Of a stretch of 64,000 nt of DNA, positions 32,543 to 44,149 are shown in pieces. The notes beneath the pieces were generated by a model. The model worked only from the letters and a program-made list of their open reading frames with translations, did no database searches and had not been told where the DNA came from. Source of the stretch: Fragilariopsis cylindrus CCMP1102 (taxonomy: Eukaryota; Bacillariophyta; Bacillariophyceae; Bacillariales; Bacillariaceae); assembly GCA_900095095.1 (NCBI GenBank), contig FMBT01000359.1, positions 177,671 through 241,670 of the forward strand, given 5' to 3'. Positions within the stretch are counted from its first letter, which is position 1. Each line of letters begins with the position of its first letter. A program made the position numbers and the translations under genes.

Positions 32543-34627
32543 ATGGGATCAATAATGGAAAGAACAACGAATACGAAGATGACAATTATCAAGATGAGAA
32601 CCAGACAACAACGGGTGCAAAATGCGTCGCATAGTCCTATGCGCAGAGTCCTGATTCTGTCTTTTGGAATCATCGTATTGTTCTGTGTGTTTATCATTTG
32701 GACAATGTCGTTAGATTTGAAAATGATCTCTCGTAGCAATGAATCATCCACACCAACTGCAAAAGAGATTGCCAACCAAAACATCTCTCACAGCATGGAA
32801 CCATCAATGAAGAAGAATAACAGCAACAGCAACAACAAAAAGCCAGTAGCTGCTGCCTCAACCGACACTCCCGAGGAGGCTATACCCGCTGACACCACCA
32901 TTGCCCCAGAGGAACCCGAAGTTGAGGCTTCTTTCAAAAACGCTCCCGAGGTTGCTCCTGATGCAACGAACGAAGAGTCTCCCGAGTCCGATCCTGTTCC
33001 TGTTCGTGTTGACGAGGACGACAAGAAGAAAGCAGAGGAAGAAGCTGCCGCTGCCATTTTGAAGGTGCAGGAAGGGGCGAAAACCAGAGCAGAGAAAGAA
33101 GCAAAGGCCGAAGCGGAGAAAAAGGAAGAGGAAGCTGCCAAAGCCAAGACCGAGGCCGAAGCCGAAGCAAAGAAAAATGTAGAAGAAGAGGAAGCTGACA
33201 AAGCCGAGGCAGCAGCCGAAGCCGAGGCAAAGAACAAGGCACAAGAAGAGGAAGCTGCCAAAGCCAAAGCAGCGGCTGAAGCCGAGGCCAAGAAGAAATC
33301 AGACAAAGAGGCAGCTGCTATAGCCAAGGCGGAGGTCGAAGCAAAGGCAGCAGCTGAAGCCGAGGCCAAGAAGAAAGCGGATGAAGAGGCGGCCAAGGCG
33401 GAGGCCAAAGCAAAGGCAGCAGCTGAAACAGAGGCCAAGATTGAAGCCGAGGTGTCCAAGGATATAGAACAAAACGATATTACAGCTGGAGAGGAGGCCT
33501 CCAACCAAAAGAGTCTCACTGTACATGTTTATGGTGGAAGTATCACCAAGGGAAGAGGGTTGTTGATTGATGGGCATCCATTTAGCAGCCTTCTTCAAAG
33601 CATGATGCAAGAGTACTACCATAATATGAATGTGGTTGTTTCAAACTTTGGAATTCCAGCATCTGGTCCCCAGTATTGGATTGAATGTGGCATTGGATTT
33701 GCGGATATTATAATATCTGAATTTTGGATTAATGAATGGTCAACTCAAAGGCTAAAAAGTTGGTACGAGTTAGCGCAAAGCCAGTCAAAACATTTAGTGG
33801 TCCTTGACTTGTGGAGTTGGCTCACACCACCGAGTAATTCAACAGGCAAGCCAACTATAATTGCCCTTCCTACTATAGTTAATACGAGTTTTGTGTCTCT
33901 CGACAAAACAGAACAGGATACGTGGCGAGATCTTATTCCAAGCTACTTCAATTATTCAGAGTCCCTGGGGTATGGCAAGGTTGGGGAATATATTCCTCAA
34001 GAATGCTATGACTCTAGATATATGAGATCCGAAAACGAAACTTGGCAAATGGGAATATGTCGCGGAAAGTTCGCTAACGCTATGCAGCATGGAACGCAAG
34101 TTTATCATGACCAAGTTGCCAAAACGCTTTACAATCACCTCGTCCCTAGTGTGATTACAAGTATTCTTAAAGATGATGGTGATCATATTGATAGTACTTC
34201 AAGTGCCTTGTGTATTGGAAAGTGGAATTTAAAGAAGGATGTTGATTACGGCAAAGTGGGTTCTTGGAACACGACGATTGTTTATAATGAAGGCTTTTCA
34301 GTCAATTATGCATATGAGCCCTCTCGCAAAGATGCCTCCAAAATTACTTTGAATACAAATACAACATCTTCTCAACTTCAACTGAACTGTCCTCCTCTCT
34401 ACAATACAGCCAAGATCGGATACATGGCTCATAGCGATGAGAATGAAAGTGGCATCATCGTAATAAACGGTGCACAAATATCAACACAACTGGAGGGCGA
34501 GAATCGACCTCACATTTGTATTCGCCAATATTCTTCTTCGTTGACCTTACCAATTAAGGTGTCGATTAAAGAGCTTCCAATAGGCCAATACATCGAATTC
34601 ACAGGATTAGTGTGTTCAAAAAAATAA
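32543..34627 (+). CDS. Type II membrane protein with Ala/Glu/Lys stalk and SGNH-like domain
   Basis: 694 residues, one exon. Short basic N-terminus, a transmembrane helix at about 34-54, then a Ser/Thr/Pro-rich stretch. A TolA-like stalk follows at about 155-315, built from EAEAKKKADEEAAKA-type repeats, predicted as a long helix or coiled coil. The C-terminal domain begins VHVYGGSITKGRG, resembling block I of SGNH/GDSL hydrolases (GGS in place of GDS), then VSNFGIPASG (like the Asn block) and ADIIISEFWINEW. A clear terminal DxxH is not seen, so catalysis is uncertain. Orientation and stalk fit a Golgi or cell-surface glycan-modifying protein. No frameshift despite the repeats. Confidence 0.7.
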   Translation: MGSIMERTTNTKMTIIKMRTRQQRVQNASHSPMRRVLILSFGIIVLFCVFIIWTMSLDLKMISRSNESSTPTAKEIANQNISHSMEPSMKKNNSNSNNKKPVAAASTDTPEEAIPADTTIAPEEPEVEASFKNAPEVAPDATNEESPESDPVPVRVDEDDKKKAEEEAAAAILKVQEGAKTRAEKEAKAEAEKKEEEAAKAKTEAEAEAKKNVEEEEADKAEAAAEAEAKNKAQEEEAAKAKAAAEAEAKKKSDKEAAAIAKAEVEAKAAAEAEAKKKADEEAAKAEAKAKAAAETEAKIEAEVSKDIEQNDITAGEEASNQKSLTVHVYGGSITKGRGLLIDGHPFSSLLQSMMQEYYHNMNVVVSNFGIPASGPQYWIECGIGFADIIISEFWINEWSTQRLKSWYELAQSQSKHLVVLDLWSWLTPPSNSTGKPTIIALPTIVNTSFVSLDKTEQDTWRDLIPSYFNYSESLGYGKVGEYIPQECYDSRYMRSENETWQMGICRGKFANAMQHGTQVYHDQVAKTLYNHLVPSVITSILKDDGDHIDSTSSALCIGKWNLKKDVDYGKVGSWNTTIVYNEGFSVNYAYEPSRKDASKITLNTNTTSSQLQLNCPPLYNTAKIGYMAHSDENESGIIVINGAQISTQLEGENRPHICIRQYSSSLTLPIKVSIKELPIGQYIEFTGLVCSKK

Positions 34628-34719
34628 TTCAGGCTTTTTAAAAGTTTATCCAATCGTGTTGCTACTCAATGTATCAGAAAGACTCCATTGATGTTTGAGC
34701 GGAATTGTGACCGGTGACA

Positions 34720-34911
34720 AAAAGTGTACCCATTATCCCATCACGACAACTTACCGATCCCCTCCAGCTTCATGCCTTCACATATACTGGAGGAGCTATT
34801 GTCTACAGATCCAAAGCTCAATCTATCGTGGCACTAAGTTCTACCGAAGCCGAGCTCATTGAAGCAGTTACTGCAGCCAACACGTCCATTCAAGACATTC
34901 CCGATATATGA
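34720..34911 (+). pseudogene. copia RNase H relic
   Basis: A 65-codon piece containing FTYTGGAIVYRSKAQSIVALSSTEAEL, written here as two overlapping motifs, FTYTGGAIVYRS and QSIVALSSTEAEL, which are hallmark copia RNase H residues. No RT upstream and no LTR found. It lies directly behind the SGNH-like gene. Confidence 0.8.
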
Positions 34912-36119
34912 TGGGGCATTTTAATTACATCAAGCGAGTCAACTCGAATCCACTAGGAAAATGATACCATACAATTTCGATCTACCAGAGTTGACTATTA
35001 CTATATACGCGTCCGATCTGTGATACTTTCACTTCCAGTATTCCCTCAAGCATCAGGGGGCACAAAAAAAGAATAGAAGATACTCCGTCTGAACTACCGC
35101 ACGCTTGGAAATTTTAGTACCTAACGCGTGTACCAAAATTTATTACACGGATTTTGTCGAAGAACTCGATTTAAAAAAAATCGGAAAATGTAAACGCATG
35201 GAAGCGTGCGGACAATAACAATAACAATTAGCACCAATTTGTAATTATCCTTCAGTATTTCTATTTTTTAAATTAGACACTCAAATTAGCTTCAACATTG
35301 CATTACCATCTATAATTCAACACCGAGGATCAATTTGTAATTATTAACCTTCTATTTTTTTTTTTTAAATTATCACTTATCAAGAAATAAATGATTCACT
35401 TCTAAATAAACTCTCGTACCAACAATAATTAACCTTCAGTAATCAACAAAGATTGACTTACTGCATAGAAGATAGATCAAAATAAATTTTAAAAGGCGAA
35501 TGTTTAACAGTCAAAAACCGTTCTTAAGCTTCTACGATAGCGATGGGTTCTGCGGGGCACAGAAAAGGTAACTGTGAATGGATATGAACCAATCGGAAAG
35601 GGATATCTCGTATGGTTTTGCAGCAGAAATATTATTTAGATAATGATAAAGGAGACAATTAATGAGCTGCAATACTGCACAGAAAAATACATAGCAAATA
35701 AATTCAGTTCCAAATCCGGGAGGACGAGGAAAACTCCCGTAGAACATGTTGTCATGTATATGTAAATAAAAGAGAACATAACAGCAATTCTGCCGTAGAA
35801 ACGTAAAATACGGTAATGCATAGCAAAGAAAATCACTTCGAATGTGGCATAGACCCGACTTTTGGGAGGGAGGAGGAGAACTCCAAAAGAACACTTCTCT
35901 ACAAGCTAGAAAACTCAAGGCAGACGATGAACATGAAGTATTAAACATTAGTGTACGAAACATCTGCTCAAGCAGCCTGCTCAAGCAGTATGAAAGTAAG
36001 TGTTTCAAAGTGGCGGCTAATCAGTTGTATTGTATTCCCTGAGAGAGAAAATGCATTGTCTCTCACAAAATACTAAAACCAACTCAACAGAAGATAAATT
36101 GGAAATAAATAAGTAAATA
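34912..36119. other. AT-rich intergenic region
   Basis: No supported gene. A CACAAAAAAAGAATAGAAGA stretch near 35,050 resembles one near 32,233, so both flanks of the SGNH-like gene carry a related short sequence. A 158-codon minus frame (36,008-35,532) has no domain and unlikely composition and is not called. Confidence 0.5.
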
Positions 36120-37139
36120 ATGTCTACTACTACAAGTCAATCTTCTCGTAACGACAAATCCTTGAAGCCCACTATGGAGGTGCCCGCTATGGATGGTGCA
36201 ATGAAGTCTATGATAGAGGACATGGTGAAGAAACTTGTCGTAGAAATGATGAGCGGCAAAGCAGCCTCATCTGAGGAAGAATTACCCCCAGTGAAGCCCA
36301 CATTAAGAAAGATCCCGAACGGGTTGAATGTCGTCAAGGAAGAAGGACGCGTGAGCATCGTCGATCATGGACGTATATCTGCAATATCAGAATTGACCAT
36401 CAGCGATCCAACAGATATCATGGATGAAAAGATATCAGGATCGATTACTTCCAAACCAGGTACTGACACGTTTTATCAGGATATGACAACAAGACTACGC
36501 CCTCATCGCAAAGGTCTTTGCATCAATCATGAATCCAAAAAAGCACTGTACAAATATGATGATAGTGAAGGTGGCCGTCGTGCGTCTATAGCTGTGTGCC
36601 AAGTCCCCGACTTTATAGCAGCTTTTGAACCGGACGATATGCGTTGTCTTGCTCTTGTTTCCCATAATGAAATGAAAGCTACAATGAAGGACTTTGTTAT
36701 CAAATACAAAAATGTCCTATCGAAGTTTCGATTAACTGGAACCGCAAGTACTATGAAGATGCTGGGACAGGTTTTTGAGGGAGATGATAGTGTCATATTC
36801 GGTCCTGCCTGTTCCTCTGGACCTCTTGGAGGAGATGCAGAACTTGTTGCTATGATGTCAACTGGAAAACTAGGTGGTATCTTATTCTTCCAAGATCCTA
36901 TGACATCTCACCCTCATCAGTGTGATATTGATTGCTTGGTCCGTCAGGCATTGGTCCATAATACTATCATGGCATCTACACCCACAACGGCAATGGCAAT
37001 CATGGAGGTATTCAAGATGGCATTGGTGGAGGAAGGAAGACCCGAAATTATTCCTTCCTTTTTTTTCACTCTTCAGAGTCCAACCGTTGCGGCTTACAAG
37101 AACAACCAAAATCAAGCCATTGAAAGTCATCGAACATAA
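36120..37139 (+). CDS. Methylglyoxal synthase with N-terminal extension
   Basis: Converts dihydroxyacetone phosphate to methylglyoxal and phosphate. 339 residues; the catalytic domain is about residues 175-320. Compared with the bacterial enzyme from memory it keeps the following: LVSHNE (His182, like LVAHD), LTGTAST (phosphate loop), GPLGGD with catalytic Asp239, FFQDP, and His266-x2-Asp269 in HPHQCD. The bacterial protein is about 150 residues, so the 170-residue N-terminal region is extra; it is rich in charged residues and shows no clear targeting peptide. Single exon, ATG at 36,120. The enzyme is mainly bacterial, so ancient transfer is likely. Confidence 0.88.
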   Translation: MSTTTSQSSRNDKSLKPTMEVPAMDGAMKSMIEDMVKKLVVEMMSGKAASSEEELPPVKPTLRKIPNGLNVVKEEGRVSIVDHGRISAISELTISDPTDIMDEKISGSITSKPGTDTFYQDMTTRLRPHRKGLCINHESKKALYKYDDSEGGRRASIAVCQVPDFIAAFEPDDMRCLALVSHNEMKATMKDFVIKYKNVLSKFRLTGTASTMKMLGQVFEGDDSVIFGPACSSGPLGGDAELVAMMSTGKLGGILFFQDPMTSHPHQCDIDCLVRQALVHNTIMASTPTTAMAIMEVFKMALVEEGRPEIIPSFFFTLQSPTVAAYKNNQNQAIESHRT

Positions 37140-38260
37140 ATGCATGGCATCTAGAGACCATCTACTGTCTACAAAAGTAAAGAGACGTCACAAACCATTC
37201 TAGTGCATAAAGTAAACTTAAAATGGAACAATTCATGATATATCATTCTTAGTGTTTTCTTTTAACTTATGTATGTATGTATGGGTATGTATGTATTGGA
37301 CCAAACTTATGGGTTCGAAAAAGTGAAAACCCATTGTGTACTACTGTATGCAATCAATATTGTATCGGTAGAGAAAATTTCGTTCCTTCATGATAAATTG
37401 AAAGAAATCTTCGTGTCATGTCATACATTTAAGTACTACTTTCTCAATGATCGAACGATAACGCATGCGTTGATGGCCGTTTGTTCTTCTGAAATTGAAT
37501 AGAAGTACATTAAATAATAAACGTCTTTTGAAATGATATTTTCGATTTAAAAATGCAAAAAAAAGAACAATTTTTTTTTTTGGATTTTTTACAAACTAGG
37601 TTTCTGATTGCGGTTAGGACCCACATTTTCAAAATGAAATGTAGGCCCTTTTGGCTATTCTACGGCCCAAAATAAGGTATTTTCATTGTGAAAGGCAATA
37701 AATAATTTAAGTTATCTGTTGTCAAGTCATTAAGTATTGACACTTAAGCTTAATACTCTATAAAGTACTAGCTAGCTAATAGCTTTTACTGTCGAAGTTA
37801 GTAATAGAATTAGCACTAAGTTACTCAAACTGTTTAAATAAAATAAATAATAGAAGTAGTAATACTGTATTCGATGTTGTTCTCTTCAAAATTCAAAAGA
37901 TAGTAGCGGTCAAGTTCATGCAATCTTCAGTCAAGCTCAACAGCTGCAAGATATAAGCTCTCGCCTACCAAATCTACGATGACACGAAACCAAAGATTTT
38001 TTACCGACCATTCCTTAAAATTGAGAGTCGATTTGCGATCCGAAGAAAAAATATGTGCAATTAATTGTAAACTCAATATATTTGGACCAAATCATTGATA
38101 GCACATGTTTCTATCATTAATTTAATCTTCAACATCTTCAGAGTAAAATATTTGGGTCAAATCATTGACTGAAGAAATGTTTATTGAGATAAAATTACTA
38201 ATTTAAATTGCAACATCTAGGAAATCTCTCTCTCTCTCTCTCTCTCAAAAGTTAAAGACC
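37140..38260. other. Intergenic and 5' region of the five-domain gene
   Basis: No gene seen. It holds A/T homopolymers near 37,555-37,590 and a (TC)n tract at about 38,225-38,246, only about 15 bases before the next ATG, probably in its 5' UTR. Confidence 0.5.
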
Positions 38261-41200
38261 ATGAGCGATCCTATCAACGGAAACCAAAACCGTAGGACCT
38301 GCGTTATCCTTTTGGATCTACAAAACGAGTTTGCAAAACCAGGAGGGAAACTGCATGACACCGTTGCCGATAGCATACAACAAAATGGAATGTTAGAAAA
38401 AGTCCCTAAGCTGGTCGAGATCGCTCGAGCGAAAGGCTCTCTCATTATTCACTCTCCCGGTAAGATAATAATAAAAAAAAGAAATAGTATATCAGTTTTT
38501 ACAGTTGTCGTATTTTTATGTATATGTACTGTAATTGTGTACATTGGAGTGAAAATAATGTGAGTTGTATGACAGTCACATGAAATGGTATCGAAGTGGT
38601 TCGTTCGATCAAAGCAAAAGTATCAGATTATCAATCTTTTTCCTTCTTATTTATATTTTTTTTTTCATGTCATCTTATCAAACATATGTACTTAGTGATC
38701 ATGAAGACTGATGCCCGCTTCATGGAAAACGATTTCGATCCTCATGCATATTCGTCAATGGACGGTCTTTTCGTTGAAGACACTTGGAACGCCCAATTTA
38801 TTGACGAAATCCAACCATTGACTGGGGATGAAATCTTGCGTGGACGAAACGACTTCTGTGCCTTTCAAGGGACCGAACTCCTTACCATACTAATGCGAAA
38901 CAAGATCGATACAGTCGTCATGTGTGGTTTCCTATCAAATGTTTGTATTGAGGAAACGGCAAGTGCCGCTCTGAAGAAGATTCCTCAACTCAAGGTCGTT
39001 GTATGTTCCGACGGATGCGCAGCGAAGACGAAGGAAGATCATGATAACGCTATGACGATGTCACTTCCTGTACACGGCTGCGAGATCATGACATGCTCCG
39101 ATGCGGGTGAGTTGATCAGTATCGAACAACAACCAATCAAAAAGATATCTCGCCAAGAAAGTTCTCGACACCGCCCTCGCATCCTAGCAATGCACGGCGC
39201 TCGGTCCAATGACGATGTCACCAAACTACAGTTGGAGAACTTGGGGATCACTGACGATGAATACGACATTGTTTATCTAACAGGAGGAGTCGAGGTCAAG
39301 GAAGGCGATCCAGAAATTGCTGACCTCATTCGTGGGCCATACTATTCATGGTTTGAAGATAAAGAGGGTACAGATCTTTGTCGTAGCATCATCTCTGGTG
39401 TTCGTGACATTCTCGAGAGAACTGAGTCCCTTGGTCCATTTGATGGTGTCTACGGCTTCTCGAGTGGTGCAGCAATGGCTGCGTTATCAGCTTGCATCAA
39501 TGTCGATCCCCAACTCCAAGCTGCGATTAAATTATTAGATACAGAGATCGGTACGGAAGGACGCCTCGGTTCAAGTCTATTTCGATCTATGTCTATGGTA
39601 GGAAGGACAAAGTCTTCGAAGAAACGAAAACCCAAAGCGTACTTCGTACATTCTCTCCAAGACTGTTTCTAAGAGCCTTGGTTCGATTGAGACCGGAGAC
39701 ATTGTATTACCTCCCTTCAAATTTGCTATCCTTGCGTGTACGGCAACACCATTCGACGGTGTAGCCGAGCTTCGTCGCCTTGCCGGTCTACCGAAGACGA
39801 GCCTTCCTGAGCACAATGCTTTTTCCGTACCATCCTTCCATATCATCGGTATTGAGGATCAATTTAAAATCCAGTCAGAAGAATTTGCGTCTCTTTTTGC
39901 GAATCGCAAGGTTATGTATATCCCTGGTGGTCATGGTACGTACTAATACGCTATTCGAATGAATAAGATATTGATATGATATTGGTATACATAATGTACA
40001 TTTTTGTTATGAATTATATTGAAACAAGTTCTTTCTCACTTGAAATCTATCTATTGGTTTACTTGTTTCCTCTCAATCTGCACTCTTAGGCATTGGCCGC
40101 GAACAGCGCAAGGACGAGGACCTTAAAAATGAGCTCAAGACTTTTGCCAGGTCCCTTGGATACCCCGCTTCGAAGGTACCCGAGGCAAACTTCAAGCCTA
40201 TGTCTGAAGTATCGAATGTTGCTCTGCTTCCTCATGCCCAGGTCGCGCTTGTGAAGCTCGACAACGCAAAGCTTCCCTATGGCAAAGGAGATGGCTCCAC
40301 CATTGTTTCTATGCTAGCTACATGGCCAGCCGACCGACCTTTCCTCCGCAATAGTCGGATGAAGACGCTAACAATTACACCTCATATGGAGACGCATTAA
40401 ATTCATCCGAGGAGGAAAGGGAGACCTCCGTCGTTTAGGTGTGAAGCATGGCGATGTCGTAGCGTATGGAGCACCCGGTGGGGTGGAGCCGTTCCAGCTC
40501 TAGCCTTTTTATCCATTGGTGCTCAGACTGCGGCTGCACCTTTGGCACCAGGAACCACCGAGCCTGATGCTTTGGATGCGCTCGACCAATTTCAGGCCAC
40601 TCATCTGATTCTTTTCGATGGAGTGAATTGTCCTGGTGTTGAGGCTGCATTTAAACAGTACGCTGAGGCAGGCAAAGGAAAGCTCCATAGGGCAAAATTC
40701 AGTGACAGTGATAAGCCTGGTATCTTCGAATTTGTAAGTGACAATGGACTGGATGGAAAGGAACTCACAAATCCAGAGAAAGGCGTCTGCCTCCTGCTTC
40801 GTACTTCAGGTACTACGGCGCGTCCGAAGGGCGTCCCACTGAATCAGGACGCTCTTGTTAACAACGGTGCTATCCTTGCCGCGAGTATGCAGCTGAGTGA
40901 TACAGATGTCTGCTACAGTGTAATGCCCCTCTTCCATATCGGTGGGATCTCTGCTTCAATTCTTTGTACTCTTGCATCTGGTGGGTCCGTTTGCTGTGAT
41001 GGTGAGTCGTATGATCCTTCTCGTATGATTGACGCCCTTGCCCTATCCCGACCCCAGCCAACCTGGTACAGTTCAGTCCCTACCATTCATAATGCCACCG
41101 TTTCTTTTATTAAGGACTATTCATCGTCTGATCCCAAGTATAAGTCTTATGGTATCGATGCTAATGGCATATGGAAGACAGGGCACTCTCTTCGAATGAT

Positions 41201-44065
41201 CAGATCAGGTGCCGCAGCTTTGCTTGGCCCTGACGGCACCGCCCTTGCTGCGACATACGGAGGAGTGCCTATATACCCGACCTATTCCATGTCCGAACAA
41301 ATGCCCATATCTCAGCCACCGGCAGGTAAAGGAGATACTTTGACTGACAAGCCGGGTTCAGTAGGTGTTCCGGTTGCGGCATCTACAGCAATTGTAAGCC
41401 GAAGCACTCTTAGACCGGTCAAACACGGAGCTGAAGGAGAGATTGCGATCTCTGGTCCTACAGTTCTAACAAATTATCTGAAGAACCCAGACGCCGATAG
41501 AAAGTCATACTTCGACTTGACGCTCGATATAGGCAGTGGCATCATGGGTGACATTACCAAAGGTGGGCGTTACTTCCTAACCGGGGACGTTGGTATGATT
41601 GATAGTGATGGATTCTTGAGCCTCAAGGGTCGTGCTAAGGAGCTGGTAAGTGGAACTGTTTGTCTTCTATACAATTTGTGATCCGTTAAGCTTTTTCAAT
41701 TCTATCGGCATCAGTAAATAAACTACGAAACTACTGTGTATCATGTATCATACTACTAAGAAGTCTTGTAACTACTTATAACTGACACCCATTTGGTCAC
41801 ATTATCACTTATTTCCTCCATTATGACAAAAAAATAGATCAAAAAAGGAGGAGAGCAAGTTTCGCCATTTGAGGTAGAAGAACCTCTTCTGGAGCATCCT
41901 TGGGTGAAGCTCCCTGTCTGCTTTTCTGTTCCATCAAATCTTTACGGTGAGGAAGTAGGTTGCGCTTTAGTCCTCTCATCACAAGTCCCCGCTGGTACAG
42001 GCCAACGGGAGATTGTTTCGGCCATGAGAGCGTGGCTAAAGGAAGCCAAACTGGCCCCTGTCAAGTGGCCTACCAAATGGATTATTGTTAACGACGAAGA
42101 CTTGCCAAAGACAAAGACCAAGAAGTATATTCGTGTCGGCTTAAGCACGGTACTTGGCCTCGATCCCGTGGAAGAAACATCCACCAAGCTCACCTCAAAG
42201 GAATCGACCAAGGCAAAAATTGACTGGGCCTGCCTCGGCGGCTTCCGTTTTATTCTTGCGTGTTATGTCATGTTCATGCACATCGGATCCACTGTGTCCT
42301 GGGGTAGGATGAGCAATCTCAGAGAAATGCCTTGGCACGTCCATGTCTTCTTCTCTCTGGGAGGCTACTCGATGGCATCGCCTATGAATCCTGTTATCAA
42401 GAAAAAGTTCGGGTACTTCAAGGTATGTATGAACGGGTGTCTTAGTGAAAAATCAGAAGATCACGTTCAATTTGTCTGTGAAATAGAAGCATTATCCATG
42501 TCCCATGCATTTTCTCTGAATCTATCCTCAATTTTGTTTACTGGCATACGAGGCATAAACGTTATTTTCCTTAAATTTTCCACGAAATTCGCAGTTCACT
42601 CATCTTTTCCTTCTTTTTCCCGTTATGTTATATCCAGGCGAGAATTATGGCAATGTACCCTATGTATGCCATTGCACTCATTGCTGGCTTGATCAACCTT
42701 CTCGTTGTCTGTAGACCGAGCACGTTTGATCCAAACTTTACCTACAACTCTCAACCGGATGACCTTGACAGAGGCTTCTTCTGCGAGGGTACACCCGCTA
42801 CACCGACATCCTATTGGGGCAGTCTAGTCCTCACCATTATCACGTATATCTTCGGATTGGCTATTACGCCAACATTTTTAGTCTCGTGGTGGTTAGGATA
42901 CTACCTCTGGTTTAGTAGTATGTATTACCACTGCCTCGCAATCTTCCCCAGTGCGTACAATTTATTCTTCAACAGGATGCGGAAGAAGACTCGTCCGTTA
43001 ATCATGGTAATCATTTCTCTTTTGCTTCTTAATGTTGCCATTCTTTTGGCTGGGTGGTTTATCATGAAGGATGCTCCGCCATACGAGGACGGAGATTATG
43101 AAACTTCCAAGGATTGGAATATCGGTATTCTTAGCTTTTACTTGTTTTCGCCTTTCTGGGCTTTATATTTTGTTATTGGCACCGCCACGGCGTTCCTCTA
43201 TGATGCCTATCGCCCAGCAGAACGTCACAATGCCTGGATTTGGGGTATAGTAGCTGACAGTTGTACCCTCGTTATGATTGCTTTCAGCATTGCCATCCTT
43301 CTACAGGGCAACAGATACCACGGGGTCAATGACAAAGTTGAGTTCTATCTGCGTCCGGATGAAGCCAATCAGCTGACTGATACAGCTTCGGTCAATAGGC
43401 TTTGGAGTGCAATCTATGCACGCATGTTCTGCCCTCTTACTACGCTATGGGTGTTTGCAATTAGTTCCGGGCGTGGCGTAACATGTATGATTTTAAGAAC
43501 AAAAATTCTATCGGAAACTCTGTCTCCCCATGCATATAACTGTTTCCTTTTCCACCAGATGGTCGCACAGTGGTACTTTGCCGCCACGAGGCCTGGTTCT
43601 TTCTGGAATTGGTGGCAGTACAGAAAGGATTTGTATTGGTTTTCTCCTGAACCGTGTCCGGTAGAATGGTACGAATATTTCCTCGTTGTTGGTTTAGTTG
43701 TTGCTTTTTCGAATCTCTGTTTTACTCTCGAGCCACTTGTGGGTAAGGTCATCGATGGGTTCGTCAGTCTAGGGAAATCAGGAAACAAAGATATCGAGGA
43801 GGAAGAAGAGGAAACTACCAAGGTGCTGAAGGACATCATCGAAGGGATGACAGGTATCGAAGCAGAATCAGACTATTCCCTAGAGGAATGTGGCCTCGCA
43901 TCGATAGGAGTGCCAGCTCTAGTCATTATGCTGAACAAGAACTTTTCCAAAGGCAAGCGCCAGGTGACAATTGTTGCTGCAGATCTTGTTGCGGCCGAAA
44001 CAATAGGCGACATGGCCGTAATTATTGATGCAGCAAAGGATCTTGCAGAGCATCAAGGAATCTAG
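38261..44065 (+). CDS. Five-domain hydrolase / adenylation / acyltransferase-3 / carrier protein
   Basis: About 1,670 residues in five exons: 38,261-38,459; 38,696-39,935; 40,090-41,645; 41,838-42,422; 42,638-44,065. All introns are GT-AG and in phase. Domains: (1) isochorismatase-like hydrolase, LLDLQNEF (Asp19) and nucleophile Cys150 in CGFLSNVCIEETA, but GRND where a Lys is usual; (2) FSH1-type serine hydrolase, RILAMHGARSND, GFSSGAA, PGGHG; (3) AMP-forming adenylation domain, TSGTTARPKGV, YSMSEQ, TGDVGMIDSDGF, GRAKEL-IKKGGE and Lys in PKTKTKKYIR; (4) acyltransferase-3 (OafA-like), GFRFILACYVMFMHIG then about nine helices; (5) carrier domain with GLASIG as pantetheine site. Four single-base breaks (near 39,635; 40,350; 40,395; 40,480, the last in a G run) interrupt exons 2-3, but every domain continues. 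Splitting into separate genes is unlikely: introns bridge domains 3-4 and the catalytic loop of domain 2. Confidence 0.82.
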
Positions 44066-44149
44066 AGGGATTTGCGTCGAAGACCCCAGGTTAGTAAAAA
44101 GTAGATGTAAGAATTAAAAGTTAAATCAATACCATTTTGCACTACAAAT

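Noticed and set aside
32788-33622. Long minus-strand Ala/Ser- and Leu/Phe-rich frames
   Set aside because: Antisense shadows of the GAGGCC/AAGAAG repeats in the SGNH-like gene stalk.
35532-36008. 158-codon minus-strand frame
   Set aside because: No domain, unlikely Cys/Phe-rich composition, AT-rich spacer.
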